This document shows, one piece after another, positions 36,942-46,042 of a DNA stretch of 64,000 bases. The notes beneath the pieces are model-generated. The model saw only the letters and a list, made by a program, of their open reading frames with translations. It did not search any database and had not been told where the DNA came from. Source of the DNA: Acidobacteriota bacterium (GTDB lineage: Bacteria > Acidobacteriota > Thermoanaerobaculia > Multivoradales > J023); assembly GCA_029263315.1 (NCBI GenBank), contig JAJCXR010000004.1, positions 1 to 64,000 of the forward strand. The letters run 5' to 3'. How positions within the stretch are numbered: the stretch's first letter is position 1; every line of letters starts with the position of its first letter. Both the position numbers and the translations under genes were made by a program.

Positions 36942-38522
36942 ATGACCGATACTCTCTGGAAACCGTCCCCCGGCGGCACCGGGGCAGTTGGCCCTTGGAC
37001 TTGCCAACCGCACCGAACACCCATCCTGGCGCTGAGTCGTTTAATCCTGGGTTGTCTTGCCTTGTGTTGTCTTGCCCTGTGGACGCCCAATGTTCTTTCT
37101 GCCGCTGCCTCGCCGTCGGCGCCCGGCGACAGCGCCGCTGCCCCCTTCGGCGGACGCCAAGCGGCGGTCGATCCCCTGGGAAGCGCCATCCTCAATGTGG
37201 ATTCCGGAATGACCTTCGCCGATCTCCAGTCGGCGATTGATGCGGCGTCCCCGGGCGACACCCTGCAGGTACAGGTGGCGGAACACTTCGAAGGTCAAGT
37301 CTTGGTCGACAAAAGCTTGAGCCTCGAGGGCCAGAGCGGCACCGAGGTGGTCAAGATGTCGGTGGATACGGGCCCCTCCGGCGACGACCGGGCCTGGTTT
37401 CTGGTCGACCCCGGAGTCGATCTACAGGTGCGAAACTTGACCTTCGACGGCGACGGCCACTTGATCTGGCAGGCGTTTCGCCACCGTGGCAGCGGTCGTT
37501 TCGAGAATTGCGCCTTCCAGGACATCCAATTCAACGCCGCCGGTCCGGACTTCGCGGGCACCGCCATCGTCGCCTTCGGGGGCGATGTCGAGGTGGTGGA
37601 TTGTCAGTTCCGCGATATCGGACGGGTCGGCATGTTGGCCTTCGGCACTGGGCTCACCGCCTCCATGTTCACCGGCAATACGTACCTCGGCAAGGGTGAT
37701 GGTCCGCATCTCGACTATGGCCTCGAGGTGGGGGCCGGGGCCAATGTCACGGCGTCGGGCAACCACATCCACGGCAATACCGGTGTGGCACCGGACAGCA
37801 GCACCTCGGCGGGGGTTCTGGCAACCACCTTCTTTGGACCCGGCACCAGCCTCGTGGTGGAGCGCAACGACCTGGGGGAGAACCTCTTCAGCCTCACCGT
37901 CGGCTTCGACGGTTCCGACAGCTCGGCGGTGAGCGCCACCTTGAATCGCCTGGCTAGCAATACGACGGCGGCCATCAGCCACCTATCGACGGTGCCCTTG
38001 CCGGCGGAGCAGAACTGGTGGGGTTGCAATGACGGACCCGGCGCGGCCGCGTGTGACGGAATCACGGGCAGTGGCACCGTGACCTTCGATCCGTGGGTGC
38101 TGTTGCAGGCGGCCTTCGGCATCGATCCGGCGGTCATAGCGGCGGGGGAATCGACCACCCTCGAGGGTTCCCTGGTCATCGATTCGAACCTGGCGCCCCT
38201 GCCCGACGACATGGTGAACGGCATCCTCGTCGATTTCGAGGGCGGGCCCCTCGGGATGGTGGATCCAGCGACCGCCGGCACCATCGCCAGCGTCGCCGCG
38301 ACCACCTGGACGGCGGAGACGCCGGGCATGGATGTCGCCACCGTCATGCTCGATGGCCAGAGCCTGGACGTCGCGGTGGAAGTCTTGCCGGGCATCGAGG
38401 TGATCGAAGTGCCCACCTTGAGCACTTGGGGTTTGCTGCTCTTGGTCTCCGGTTTGCTGGTCGCTGCCCTGATGGCCCTGACCCTGCGTCGGCAACGGCG
38501 AACGGGTTCGGCAGCTGGCTGA
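36942..38522 (+). CDS. Secreted beta-helix protein with IPTL-CTERM-type sorting tail
   Basis: 526 aa, RBS AGGAGG upstream. Signal helix at about 27-50 (LILGCLALCCLALW), then a region resembling right-handed parallel beta-helix proteins (MTFADLQSAIDAASPGDTLQV, later VVDCQFRDIG and NHIHGNTGV). A second beta-rich domain carries the WWGCNDGPG motif common in this class. The C-terminus is VPTLSTWG plus a hydrophobic helix and RRQRR: the IPTL-CTERM tripartite sorting signal. It lies directly upstream of the polysaccharide genes, 4 bp before the FkbM gene. No sorting enzyme is in the window. Confidence 0.85.
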   Translation: MTDTLWKPSPGGTGAVGPWTCQPHRTPILALSRLILGCLALCCLALWTPNVLSAAASPSAPGDSAAAPFGGRQAAVDPLGSAILNVDSGMTFADLQSAIDAASPGDTLQVQVAEHFEGQVLVDKSLSLEGQSGTEVVKMSVDTGPSGDDRAWFLVDPGVDLQVRNLTFDGDGHLIWQAFRHRGSGRFENCAFQDIQFNAAGPDFAGTAIVAFGGDVEVVDCQFRDIGRVGMLAFGTGLTASMFTGNTYLGKGDGPHLDYGLEVGAGANVTASGNHIHGNTGVAPDSSTSAGVLATTFFGPGTSLVVERNDLGENLFSLTVGFDGSDSSAVSATLNRLASNTTAAISHLSTVPLPAEQNWWGCNDGPGAAACDGITGSGTVTFDPWVLLQAAFGIDPAVIAAGESTTLEGSLVIDSNLAPLPDDMVNGILVDFEGGPLGMVDPATAGTIASVAATTWTAETPGMDVATVMLDGQSLDVAVEVLPGIEVIEVPTLSTWGLLLLVSGLLVAALMALTLRRQRRTGSAAG

Positions 38523-38526
38523 CGAC

Positions 38527-39528
38527 ATGGCATCGACGGTTGCGGACATCGCCGATGAGGTCGGCTCGATGCAGCAGGTCTGGCCAACGGAACAGGCCTG
38601 GCCAACGGAATACGTGGAGACCTGTTTCGGGCCCATGGAGGCGATCCGCGGGGATTGGGTCACCCGGCAGCTGAAGCGCTTCGGCGCCCATCAGCGCAAC
38701 GAGCTGGCGATGCTCCTCGCCTTCCTGCTGCCGGGCGATCAAGTGCTCGACATCGGGGCCCATATCGGGACCTTTACCCTTCCCCTGGCGCAACGGGTCG
38801 GACCGACGGGCCGGGTCGATGCCTTCGAAGGATTGGCCGCTCATATGGCCATCTTGCAGCGCAACGTGCAACGCCGCGACTGGCAACATGTGCAATGCCA
38901 CCATGCATTGATCGGCCGGGATCAGGGAACGCCGATGACGGCGGTGGTACGGCCGGGCAATACGGCGGAGACGCACTTCTTGGAGGACCCCAGGACGGAG
39001 GACCCCAGGACGGCCTCCCCGGTCGGAGCGAGCGCGGACCAGGTCCCCCTCGATGCCGAGACGGTGAAACCACCCGTGCGGTGGAGCCTCGACGAGTGGT
39101 GGTCAGGTCATGGCAGGCGGGTGGATTTGATCAAGATCGATGTCGAGGGCATGGAGCTGGAGGTGCTGGAGGGCGCCGCCGCGCTGCTCGGCCGCCAGCG
39201 ACCGATGCTCTATTTGGAGATCCATCGTCGGCATCTGGCACGGCGCGGCATCCACCTCGAACGCTTGGACAACATCCTGCGGCAACATGGATATCACCTG
39301 TTCCGCAACCTGGCTTGGCGCAACGGACGCAGTGACCGGTTTCTCCTGGGGCGGCACCGCAGTCTCGACGAAGGGGGAGACTTCTTCGATGTTTTGGCCG
39401 TTGCGCCGGGCGGCGGGCGCTATCCGAGGGCCCACGTGCCGCCGTCCTTGAGCCGTCTTTGGGTGCAGGCCAGGCGCTGGTTGGCAAGGGGGCGTCGCCG
39501 GCTGCGGAGGCCCGATGGTGGCGGCTAG
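38527..39528 (+). CDS. FkbM-family SAM-dependent methyltransferase
   Basis: 333 aa. SAM-binding motif VLDIGAHIGTF (73-83) and AFEGLAAHMAILQRNV, then FkbM-type LIKIDVEGMELEVLEGA. Probably methylates a sugar of the surface polysaccharide (inference from context). Two short in-frame tandem duplications lie in it: QVWPTE/QAWPTE near the start and EDPRT twice near residue 155, both in likely loops. Confidence 0.88.
   Translation: MASTVADIADEVGSMQQVWPTEQAWPTEYVETCFGPMEAIRGDWVTRQLKRFGAHQRNELAMLLAFLLPGDQVLDIGAHIGTFTLPLAQRVGPTGRVDAFEGLAAHMAILQRNVQRRDWQHVQCHHALIGRDQGTPMTAVVRPGNTAETHFLEDPRTEDPRTASPVGASADQVPLDAETVKPPVRWSLDEWWSGHGRRVDLIKIDVEGMELEVLEGAAALLGRQRPMLYLEIHRRHLARRGIHLERLDNILRQHGYHLFRNLAWRNGRSDRFLLGRHRSLDEGGDFFDVLAVAPGGGRYPRAHVPPSLSRLWVQARRWLARGRRRLRRPDGGG
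38575..38610. repeat. 18-bp tandem duplication in the FkbM gene
   Basis: CAGGTCTGGCCAACGGAA is followed by CAGGCCTGGCCAACGGAA, in frame, near the N-terminus. Confidence 0.85.
38983..39012. repeat. 15-bp tandem duplication in the FkbM gene
   Basis: Two identical copies of GAGGACCCCAGGACG, in frame, encode EDPRT twice. Confidence 0.9.
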
Positions 39529-39703
39529 CCCGCCCCGCATCGCCATACCAGAGCCGTCTCGGTGTGGTAGCCTTCCGGCCCGTCCCAAGGGCCGCCGCGC
39601 CCTCCCCCCTGAGCGATCCCGGCAGTTGAGCGGCGTGCAAGACGCAATAGATGGTCGAGATGCGCAGGTGTTTCACCGATGACGAGCAGCGAGAGCGATC
39701 AAC

Positions 39704-42067
39704 GTGCACGACAAGAAGCCCGATGAGGATCCACCTTTCGCCGGTCTAGCTCCCCGCGAATCCAACGGCGCCATGCAGCCGAGGCAGCCCCGTTCCGAGG
39801 CGACCCTCGATCCGGCGGTGTTGCGGCAGCTCGAGCTCGATCAGGAGGAAGCGCTGCCGCTGCAGCGCTACTACCGGCTGCTCTTGGCCCGGCGCTGGCA
39901 GATCTTGACGGTGGCGACGGTGGTTGTCCTGGTGGCCTTGATTCAGGCCTTTACCACCACCCCCCTCTTCCGCTCCGGTGCCACCCTGCAAATCGATCCA
40001 GAAACCCCCAGCATCCTCGGCAACGAAACTACCGCGGACCTCGCCTTTGGCTCCAAGGGCATGGAGGAGTACCTGGCCACCCAAACCCGCAAGTTGCAAA
40101 CCCGCAACCTGGCCCGCCGGGTCATCGGCGAGCTCGACTTGGCCTCCCAAGCGGCTTTCACCGAGCCTGCCAGTGGCGGTTTTTTCGTCGAGCGTTTCAA
40201 GGGCACGGTGGCCTTTTTCAAGGGCCTCTTCGGTGGCGGCGAGGCGGGCTTCGACGAGCGGGTCCTGGTGGATCGGTTTCTCGACAATCTGAGCGTCCAG
40301 GCCCTGCGCAATACTCATTTGGTGGAGGTCTCCTTCACCAATCGGGACCCGCAGTTGGCGGCCCGCGTCGTCGATACCTTGGTGGAGGAGTTCATCGAGC
40401 AGACCTTGGAGAGCCGTTTCGAGGCAACCGCTAAAGTGACCGAATTCTTGAGCGGACAGTTGACGGATTTCAAGTCGTCGGTGGAGGGCAGCGAAGGTGA
40501 TCTCATCGCCTACGCCCGGGCCAACGATATCGTCAGCCTCAACGAAAGAGAGACCATCGACGCTCAAAAACTGGCCGACTTGAGCAATGAAATGACCCGC
40601 GTCGAGAGCGAGCTGATCCAACAACGCAGCCGCTACGAGACGGTGCGGGACGCCACCGTCGATACGTTTCCACAGCATTTGGTCAATCCGGTCATCAGCC
40701 GTCTCGACGCCGAGCTGTCGTCGCGGCGGCAGGAGCTGGCGGGATTGTCCAGCAGTTACGGGCCGGAGTGGCCGACGGTCAAGGAGCTGCGGCAGCAGAT
40801 CAACGAGCTCGACGGTCAGATTCGGAGCGAGAAACAGTCCGCCCTCGACGCCGCCCGCCAACGCTATGAGATGGCCCTCGATCGCTATCGACGCCTGTCC
40901 GAAGCCTCCGCCGAGCAACGCAAGGTGGTGGATCAACTGAACGACGATTCCATCCAGTACAACATTCTGCGCCGTGAGGTGGACACCAACAAGGAGCTCT
41001 ACGAAGGGCTTCTCCAGCAGCTCAAGGAGGCGGGCATTTCCGCCGGCCTGAGCTGGAGCAACATCACCTTGGCGGATTCGGCGGAGGTGCCCCGTCGGCC
41101 GTCCTATCCGCGGCGCTCCCTCGCCTTGGCGGTGGCTCTGGCCCTGGGGCTGTTTCTCGGCATCGGTTGGGCCCTCTTGGCGGAAGCCCTGGACGACACC
41201 TTCAGCAGCACGGAAGAAGTGAGTCAGGTGCTGCGTTTGCCCGCCCTCGGGGTGATACCGATGCTCGAAGGCCTGCAGGCGGAGAATTCCTCGAGGGTAG
41301 GCAGGCGGCGCCGTGACAAGGTGGCCGACGACAGCACCAGCGCCGTGGTGGCCTATGGGACGGTGCTCGATCTGAGCGCTCCATCGTGGGAAGCCTACCG
41401 CTCCTTGCGTACCTCATTGCTTCTATCCCACTCCGGCAAGCCGCCCCAGACCATCCTGGTGACCTCGGCGTTGCCGGGGGAGGGCAAGAGCACGACGGTG
41501 GCCAATACGGCGATCGTTCTGGCTCAAACCGGAGCCCGGACCTTGGTCCTAGACCTCGACATGCGCCGTCCCACCATGGCCAAGAAATTCGGTCTGCGCA
41601 GTCAGGAGGGGATGAGCACCTTCCTGTCGGGCAATTCGGATCTATCGTCCCAAGTGCAGGAAACCCGATTTCCCAATCTTTACCTGGTGGCCGCCGGTCC
41701 GCCGGCCCCCAATCCTTCGGAGTTGGTGGGGGCGCAGCGCATGCGCAGTGGTCTCGAGGTGCTGCAGCAGCATTTCGACTACATCGTCATCGATAGCCCG
41801 CCCTGCTTGGAGATCACCGATGCCCTGGTCTTGGCCACCTTGGCGGACGGCCTGCTGTTGGTGGTGCGGGCCGGCAAGACCCCCAAGGAGCTGGTGCGTC
41901 GGGCCAGTGATCGGGTGCTGCGGGTGGGCGGCAAGATCCTCGGAGTCTTGGTCAACGCCGTCGATATGCGAAACTCGGCCTACGGTTACTACCATGGCTA
42001 CTACCGCTCCTACTACCGGTCCCACTACGGCGAAGGCGGCGACAGCCGAGTGCGCAAGAGCGCCTGA
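39704..42067 (+). CDS. Polysaccharide co-polymerase/bacterial tyrosine autokinase (Wzz-BY-kinase)
   Basis: 787 aa, GTG start. Wzz domain with a TM helix at about 66-84 (ILTVATVVVLVALIQAF), a long coiled-coil periplasmic part, a second TM at about 467-488, then a cytoplasmic BY-kinase. Kinase motifs: Walker A ALPGEGKST (Lys595), Walker A' LVLDLDMRRP and Walker B YIVIDSPP. The tail has a tyrosine cluster (eight Tyr within about 20 residues), the autophosphorylation site of this family. It should control chain length and export. Its likely phosphatase is the CpsB-like gene 3 kb downstream. Confidence 0.93.
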   Translation: MHDKKPDEDPPFAGLAPRESNGAMQPRQPRSEATLDPAVLRQLELDQEEALPLQRYYRLLLARRWQILTVATVVVLVALIQAFTTTPLFRSGATLQIDPETPSILGNETTADLAFGSKGMEEYLATQTRKLQTRNLARRVIGELDLASQAAFTEPASGGFFVERFKGTVAFFKGLFGGGEAGFDERVLVDRFLDNLSVQALRNTHLVEVSFTNRDPQLAARVVDTLVEEFIEQTLESRFEATAKVTEFLSGQLTDFKSSVEGSEGDLIAYARANDIVSLNERETIDAQKLADLSNEMTRVESELIQQRSRYETVRDATVDTFPQHLVNPVISRLDAELSSRRQELAGLSSSYGPEWPTVKELRQQINELDGQIRSEKQSALDAARQRYEMALDRYRRLSEASAEQRKVVDQLNDDSIQYNILRREVDTNKELYEGLLQQLKEAGISAGLSWSNITLADSAEVPRRPSYPRRSLALAVALALGLFLGIGWALLAEALDDTFSSTEEVSQVLRLPALGVIPMLEGLQAENSSRVGRRRRDKVADDSTSAVVAYGTVLDLSAPSWEAYRSLRTSLLLSHSGKPPQTILVTSALPGEGKSTTVANTAIVLAQTGARTLVLDLDMRRPTMAKKFGLRSQEGMSTFLSGNSDLSSQVQETRFPNLYLVAAGPPAPNPSELVGAQRMRSGLEVLQQHFDYIVIDSPPCLEITDALVLATLADGLLLVVRAGKTPKELVRRASDRVLRVGGKILGVLVNAVDMRNSAYGYYHGYYRSYYRSHYGEGGDSRVRKSA

Positions 42068-42092
42068 CGCCGTCGCCACCTTCCCCCAGGGC

Positions 42093-44738
42093 ATGGCATG
42101 GCAGCTGCGCACCCGTTGGGCGCTGGCGCTGCTCACAGTTGCCTGGGTGTGGGCTTACACGGCCCTGGGCGGCGTCGCCTTGGCCCATCGTTGCCTCCTA
42201 CTGGTCGCCGCGGCCCTGGCCACGGCCCTGGTTCTGTGGCCTCCTCGGCAAGGGGCCTACCCTGACGGGACCCCTCTCCCCACCGCCCCGCGTTTCGAGG
42301 GGTGGCATTTCGCCGTCGGCCTGATGCTCTACGGCGGGGTGGTCCTGGCCCCGGTATCGCAGATCCCCGGCTGGATCTTGGCGGCCCTGGCCTGGTCGTC
42401 CCTGGGGGTTGTCGACCGCGCCGTGATGGCGGATCAACGCCTCCTCCGGCTTTTGCCAACGGCGCTGTTGATGGTGGCCACCGGACAGGCGCTTCTTGGG
42501 CTATGGCAGGCAAAGCAAGGAATGTTGGTGCGCGGCACCCTGCGCAACCCCAACCACTTCGCCGGTGCCATGGCTTTGGCTTTGGGCTTGGCCCTGGGGT
42601 TGAGTTGGTGGATTTGGCGGCGGTCCGAAAGCCGGCGTTGGGTCCGCTGGCTAGCCCCGTCTGCCGGCCTGCTCCTGCTGTCGGCCGTCGTCGCCAGCGG
42701 CTCGCGGGGCGGTTTGCTCACCGCCGGGGCAGTGCTGGCCTTTGTCTATCTACGCTTGCGTCTGCCCCGTCGCGGCTTGCCGGGCGGCCGGGTGTGGCAT
42801 CTCGGAGGGCCTCGACGGGCCATCTTTTTGGCGCTCTGGGGCCTGGCCTGGGGCGCGGCGACCCTGTGGATGACGACGCCGCGACAGATCGAGGGGTTGG
42901 AACGTCGGCTGCTCGTCTACCAGGGGACGGCGGAGATGGTTGTCGATCATCCCTGGTTTGGTGTCGGACCGGGTTTGTACCGTTGGAGCTTTCGTCCTTA
43001 CCAGCGATTTGACACCGCTAAGCACTTCGATCACGCCCACAACGACTACCTCGAAATTGCCGCCGAGTGGGGCCTGCCGCTGAGCCTCTTGCTGTGGTTC
43101 TTTGTCGGCCGTCGTTGGTGGTCGGCTTGCCGTGGTGTCGAGGCTGTCGGGGGTGAGGTTATTGGTGGTGTCGGCGACGGTGCCGGTGGTGAGGGTGGCG
43201 GTGGACGGCCTGGGGCGCGGCAAGGCATTGCTCTGGGGGTGGCAGCGGGTTTATTGGCGCCGCTGGTCCACGGCTGGGTGGATTTTGATTTGCACATTCC
43301 GGTGTTGGCCATGCAAGCCGCCATGTTGCTGGCCTTGGCCAAGGGGTTGGGGCACCACGACGGGCTGGCCTCCCTCGGCCAAGGGGCGTTGGTTGGATCG
43401 TCGAGTAGGCGCCATCGTGTTTTGTGCTCGACCCTGAGCTTGACGCTGTTGGCTCTCCTCATCTTGGCGGTGGTTCGGGTCGAGGGTTTGCGGCTCGCCT
43501 ACGGCGATGCCCGGGGGAGCGATCACCCGGAGGTCCTCGAAAAAGCCATCGCCCAAGCGCCTAGGGCGGCGTCGTTGCATTTTCAGCTGGCCATGCTACG
43601 TCGGGACGCGGCTCCATACAGAGATCCCAAGGCAGCCAAGGAGCATTTTGAGACGGCGATTCGGCTCAATCCCCACAGCTGGCGCTACCGGGTGGAGCTC
43701 GGATGGTTCTACGAGCAGCTTGGGCTGCATCGGGAAGCCTGGCAAGCGTACCGTCAAGCCTTGCGTTTAAATCCACGGGACGCCGACTATCAGCGGCGTT
43801 TGGGAGGTTTTGCCCTGCGCCGTGGGGCCCTATCCCAAGGCAAGGCCCTGTTGGCGCAGGCGGTTGCCCAAGACCCCCGTCGTTTGGCTGAGGGCGGAGC
43901 CTTGCTGCTCAGCGCCGTTTCACCGGCGGAAGTTGTTGCCTGGTGGCCGCGGGAGGCGGGTTTTCAATCCGAGCTCCTGGAGTTGCTCTGCCGCCATTTC
44001 GCCTCGCAACCGGCGGTGATGCCGGAGGACGAGCGTCTGTTGGCGAAGGTCTGGAGGCGGTGGCTAGAAGCTTCCTCGGGGATGGCTTCATCGGCCGAGG
44101 ATGCCGCTGAAGCTGGGGATATCTATGTGCGCTATTTGCTGGATCAGGGACGAGGCGAGGAAGCACGCCGTCAGTGGCTGCGCAGGATGGAGCTGGATCC
44201 GAGCCTGCCGGCGGCCACCCTGGGAGCCTTCGCCAGTCGCCACAACCTGATCTGGAATGGTGATTTTGAGGCTCCCCTGAGGCAAGGGGCCTTGGCCTGG
44301 CAAGTGCCTGGCCAGGGTCGTCAGGGCGGTCGCCAGTCGACCTTCTTGGCGCCTGGGGAGGGGGTCGACGGCTCCACGGCCCTGGCGATAGACTTTGACA
44401 AAACCCCGAAAAATGACTTCAAACGCCTGCGACAGCACCTCATCGTTGAGCCGTCGACGGCCTATGTGCTCAACTATCATCTACGCAGTGAGCAACTGGC
44501 CGGTCCGGGGCTCTTCTTGCAAGTCATCGCCGAGGGGAGTCGCCGCCAACTGATGCGCAGTGAGACCATTCTAGGTACCATTCCCTGGCGGCACGGCCGC
44601 CGACGCTTTGAGACCCCGGCGTCAACCCGCCGCGTGGTGGTGCGTTTGGCGTTGGGGCCGGGGGTGGGCTCCGAGGTGGTCCTGGATGGACGTTTGTATA
44701 TTGATGGTTTGCGGGTAGAGGAGGAGGATTCGCCGTGA
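42093..44738 (+). CDS. O-antigen ligase/polymerase-like membrane protein with TPR and C-terminal jelly-roll-like domain
   Basis: 881 aa from the ATG at 42093, 25 bp after the kinase stop; the longer frame overlaps the kinase gene. About ten TM helices with the Wzy_C/WaaL loop pattern RGTLRNPNHFAG and FDHAHNDYLEIAAEWGLP. From about 500, TPR-like helices follow (AKEHFETAIRLNPHSWRYRVELGWFYEQ). The last 160 residues form a probable carbohydrate-binding-like beta domain (IWNGDFEAP, YVLNYHLRSEQL). Likely polymerises or ligates the exopolysaccharide. Stop overlaps the next gene (GTGA). Confidence 0.85.
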   Translation: MAWQLRTRWALALLTVAWVWAYTALGGVALAHRCLLLVAAALATALVLWPPRQGAYPDGTPLPTAPRFEGWHFAVGLMLYGGVVLAPVSQIPGWILAALAWSSLGVVDRAVMADQRLLRLLPTALLMVATGQALLGLWQAKQGMLVRGTLRNPNHFAGAMALALGLALGLSWWIWRRSESRRWVRWLAPSAGLLLLSAVVASGSRGGLLTAGAVLAFVYLRLRLPRRGLPGGRVWHLGGPRRAIFLALWGLAWGAATLWMTTPRQIEGLERRLLVYQGTAEMVVDHPWFGVGPGLYRWSFRPYQRFDTAKHFDHAHNDYLEIAAEWGLPLSLLLWFFVGRRWWSACRGVEAVGGEVIGGVGDGAGGEGGGGRPGARQGIALGVAAGLLAPLVHGWVDFDLHIPVLAMQAAMLLALAKGLGHHDGLASLGQGALVGSSSRRHRVLCSTLSLTLLALLILAVVRVEGLRLAYGDARGSDHPEVLEKAIAQAPRAASLHFQLAMLRRDAAPYRDPKAAKEHFETAIRLNPHSWRYRVELGWFYEQLGLHREAWQAYRQALRLNPRDADYQRRLGGFALRRGALSQGKALLAQAVAQDPRRLAEGGALLLSAVSPAEVVAWWPREAGFQSELLELLCRHFASQPAVMPEDERLLAKVWRRWLEASSGMASSAEDAAEAGDIYVRYLLDQGRGEEARRQWLRRMELDPSLPAATLGAFASRHNLIWNGDFEAPLRQGALAWQVPGQGRQGGRQSTFLAPGEGVDGSTALAIDFDKTPKNDFKRLRQHLIVEPSTAYVLNYHLRSEQLAGPGLFLQVIAEGSRRQLMRSETILGTIPWRHGRRRFETPASTRRVVVRLALGPGVGSEVVLDGRLYIDGLRVEEEDSP

Positions 44739-45151
44739 AAGCCTGCCCGCTCTGTCAGCGCCAAGGGACCTTGCTATTGGTCGTCACGGCGGGTTTCTGG
44801 GAGCGCTTTGTCCTCAGCCCGTTGGGTTGGCGGCCCTTTCGCTGTCGCGCTTGCGGCAACCGCATCGTGCGCCGTCAGTCGACGGCTTCCGAGGCTGCGA
44901 CTCGAGGGTCGGCGGAGGCCTCGCCGGAGAGGCCGATCGAGTCGCCCCCCGAGGCTGGGTTCTTGCCGCCCCGCGACGAGCAGCCCTTCGACGCTCTAAT
45001 CCGCCAGCTCGCGCAGTCGGAAGAGGCACAGGGGCTGCGCGCGGCCCAAGCTCCACCGTCTTCACACGACTCGCAGCCACCCCAAGATCCTCCGGCATCG
45101 CAGGATCGGCCTTCGCCCCGAGCCAAGGGCCGGGGTCCCCGGTCCCGGTGA
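44735..45151 (+). CDS. Small zinc-ribbon-like protein with disordered tail
   Basis: 138 aa, GTG start overlapping the previous stop. Cys4, Cys7, Cys37 and Cys40 (CPLC...CRAC) suggest a treble-clef or ribbon metal site. Residues 50-138 are Pro/Ser/Gln-rich and probably disordered. Function not recognised. It is coupled by GTGA overlaps at both ends, so its product is probably needed together with the ligase and phosphatase. Confidence 0.65.
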   Translation: MKACPLCQRQGTLLLVVTAGFWERFVLSPLGWRPFRCRACGNRIVRRQSTASEAATRGSAEASPERPIESPPEAGFLPPRDEQPFDALIRQLAQSEEAQGLRAAQAPPSSHDSQPPQDPPASQDRPSPRAKGRGPRSR

Positions 45152-45984
45152 CCCCATCGATTCCAAGACGACGGTCGTTTGTCGATCTCCACTGCCATGT
45201 GCTGCCGCGGGTGGACGACGGCGCCGCGTCCTTTGCGGAGTCGGTGGCCATGTTGCGCCTAGCGCGGGCTGCCGGAACCCGCCGCTTGGTGGCCACGCCG
45301 CATCTCTTTCGTGCTCCGTTCAACAGCCATGGCGTGCCGGAGCTCCGCGTCGCCTTCGCCGAGTGGCAGCGGCGGCTGCGCATGGAGCCGCCGGAGCGTC
45401 TGTCGGACGCCGAGCATCGCGAGCCGGAGATTGGGCTGGCCGAGCTCTGCGTCGAGCTGGCGGCGGAGCATCATCTGTCGCCGGAGCTCTTCGACGCCTT
45501 GGTCGACGGTGCCGTCTTGACCTTGGGAACGGGGCGTCGGTTGCTCGTGGAGCTACCCGTCTACTTGCCACCGGAGGCGGCGGAAGGGGGCCTGGAAAAG
45601 GTTCTAGAGGCCGGCTTCCAGCCCCTCCTGGCCCATGTCGAGCGGTACCCCTTGCTGCTCCAGCGTCGGCGCCACCTGCGCCGTTTGTTGGACATGGGAT
45701 GTTTGTTGCAAGTCAACGCCGAAAGCATCGTCACGCCGTCCCAACGGCTGCGCCGGGCTTGTCGAGATCTCTTAGGGCGGGGATGGATTCACGCCGTGGC
45801 GTCGGATGGCCACCGGGCGGACATTCGCCAACCGTCATTGGCGGCTGCGGCGGAGGTGCTGAGCCGGCGCTTTGGGGCGGCGCGGGCCCATTTCTGGTTG
45901 ACGGCGGGGCCCGGTGCCATCCTCGATGGTGTTGCTATCCCGACGCCGCAACGCGGGTTCCGTGATTGGTGGGAGAGTTTCTGA
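45148..45984 (+). CDS. CpsB/YwqE-family PHP-type protein-tyrosine phosphatase
   Basis: 278 aa from a GTG at 45148, forming GTGA with the preceding stop. PHP metal motif FVDLHCHVLPRVDDGA (His15, His17), then TPHLF, a central EL...H pattern (LLAHVERYPLL) and ASDGHR near the end, as in CpsB/Wzb-type metallophosphatases. It should dephosphorylate the BY-kinase encoded upstream, closing the regulatory cycle of polysaccharide export. Confidence 0.88.
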   Translation: MTPSIPRRRSFVDLHCHVLPRVDDGAASFAESVAMLRLARAAGTRRLVATPHLFRAPFNSHGVPELRVAFAEWQRRLRMEPPERLSDAEHREPEIGLAELCVELAAEHHLSPELFDALVDGAVLTLGTGRRLLVELPVYLPPEAAEGGLEKVLEAGFQPLLAHVERYPLLLQRRRHLRRLLDMGCLLQVNAESIVTPSQRLRRACRDLLGRGWIHAVASDGHRADIRQPSLAAAAEVLSRRFGAARAHFWLTAGPGAILDGVAIPTPQRGFRDWWESF

Positions 45985-46042
45985 GGATAGAATAGTTACG
46001 ATTTCCGATGTTCGCCAGGCTGTTCTTCTTGACGGAGCCTCG

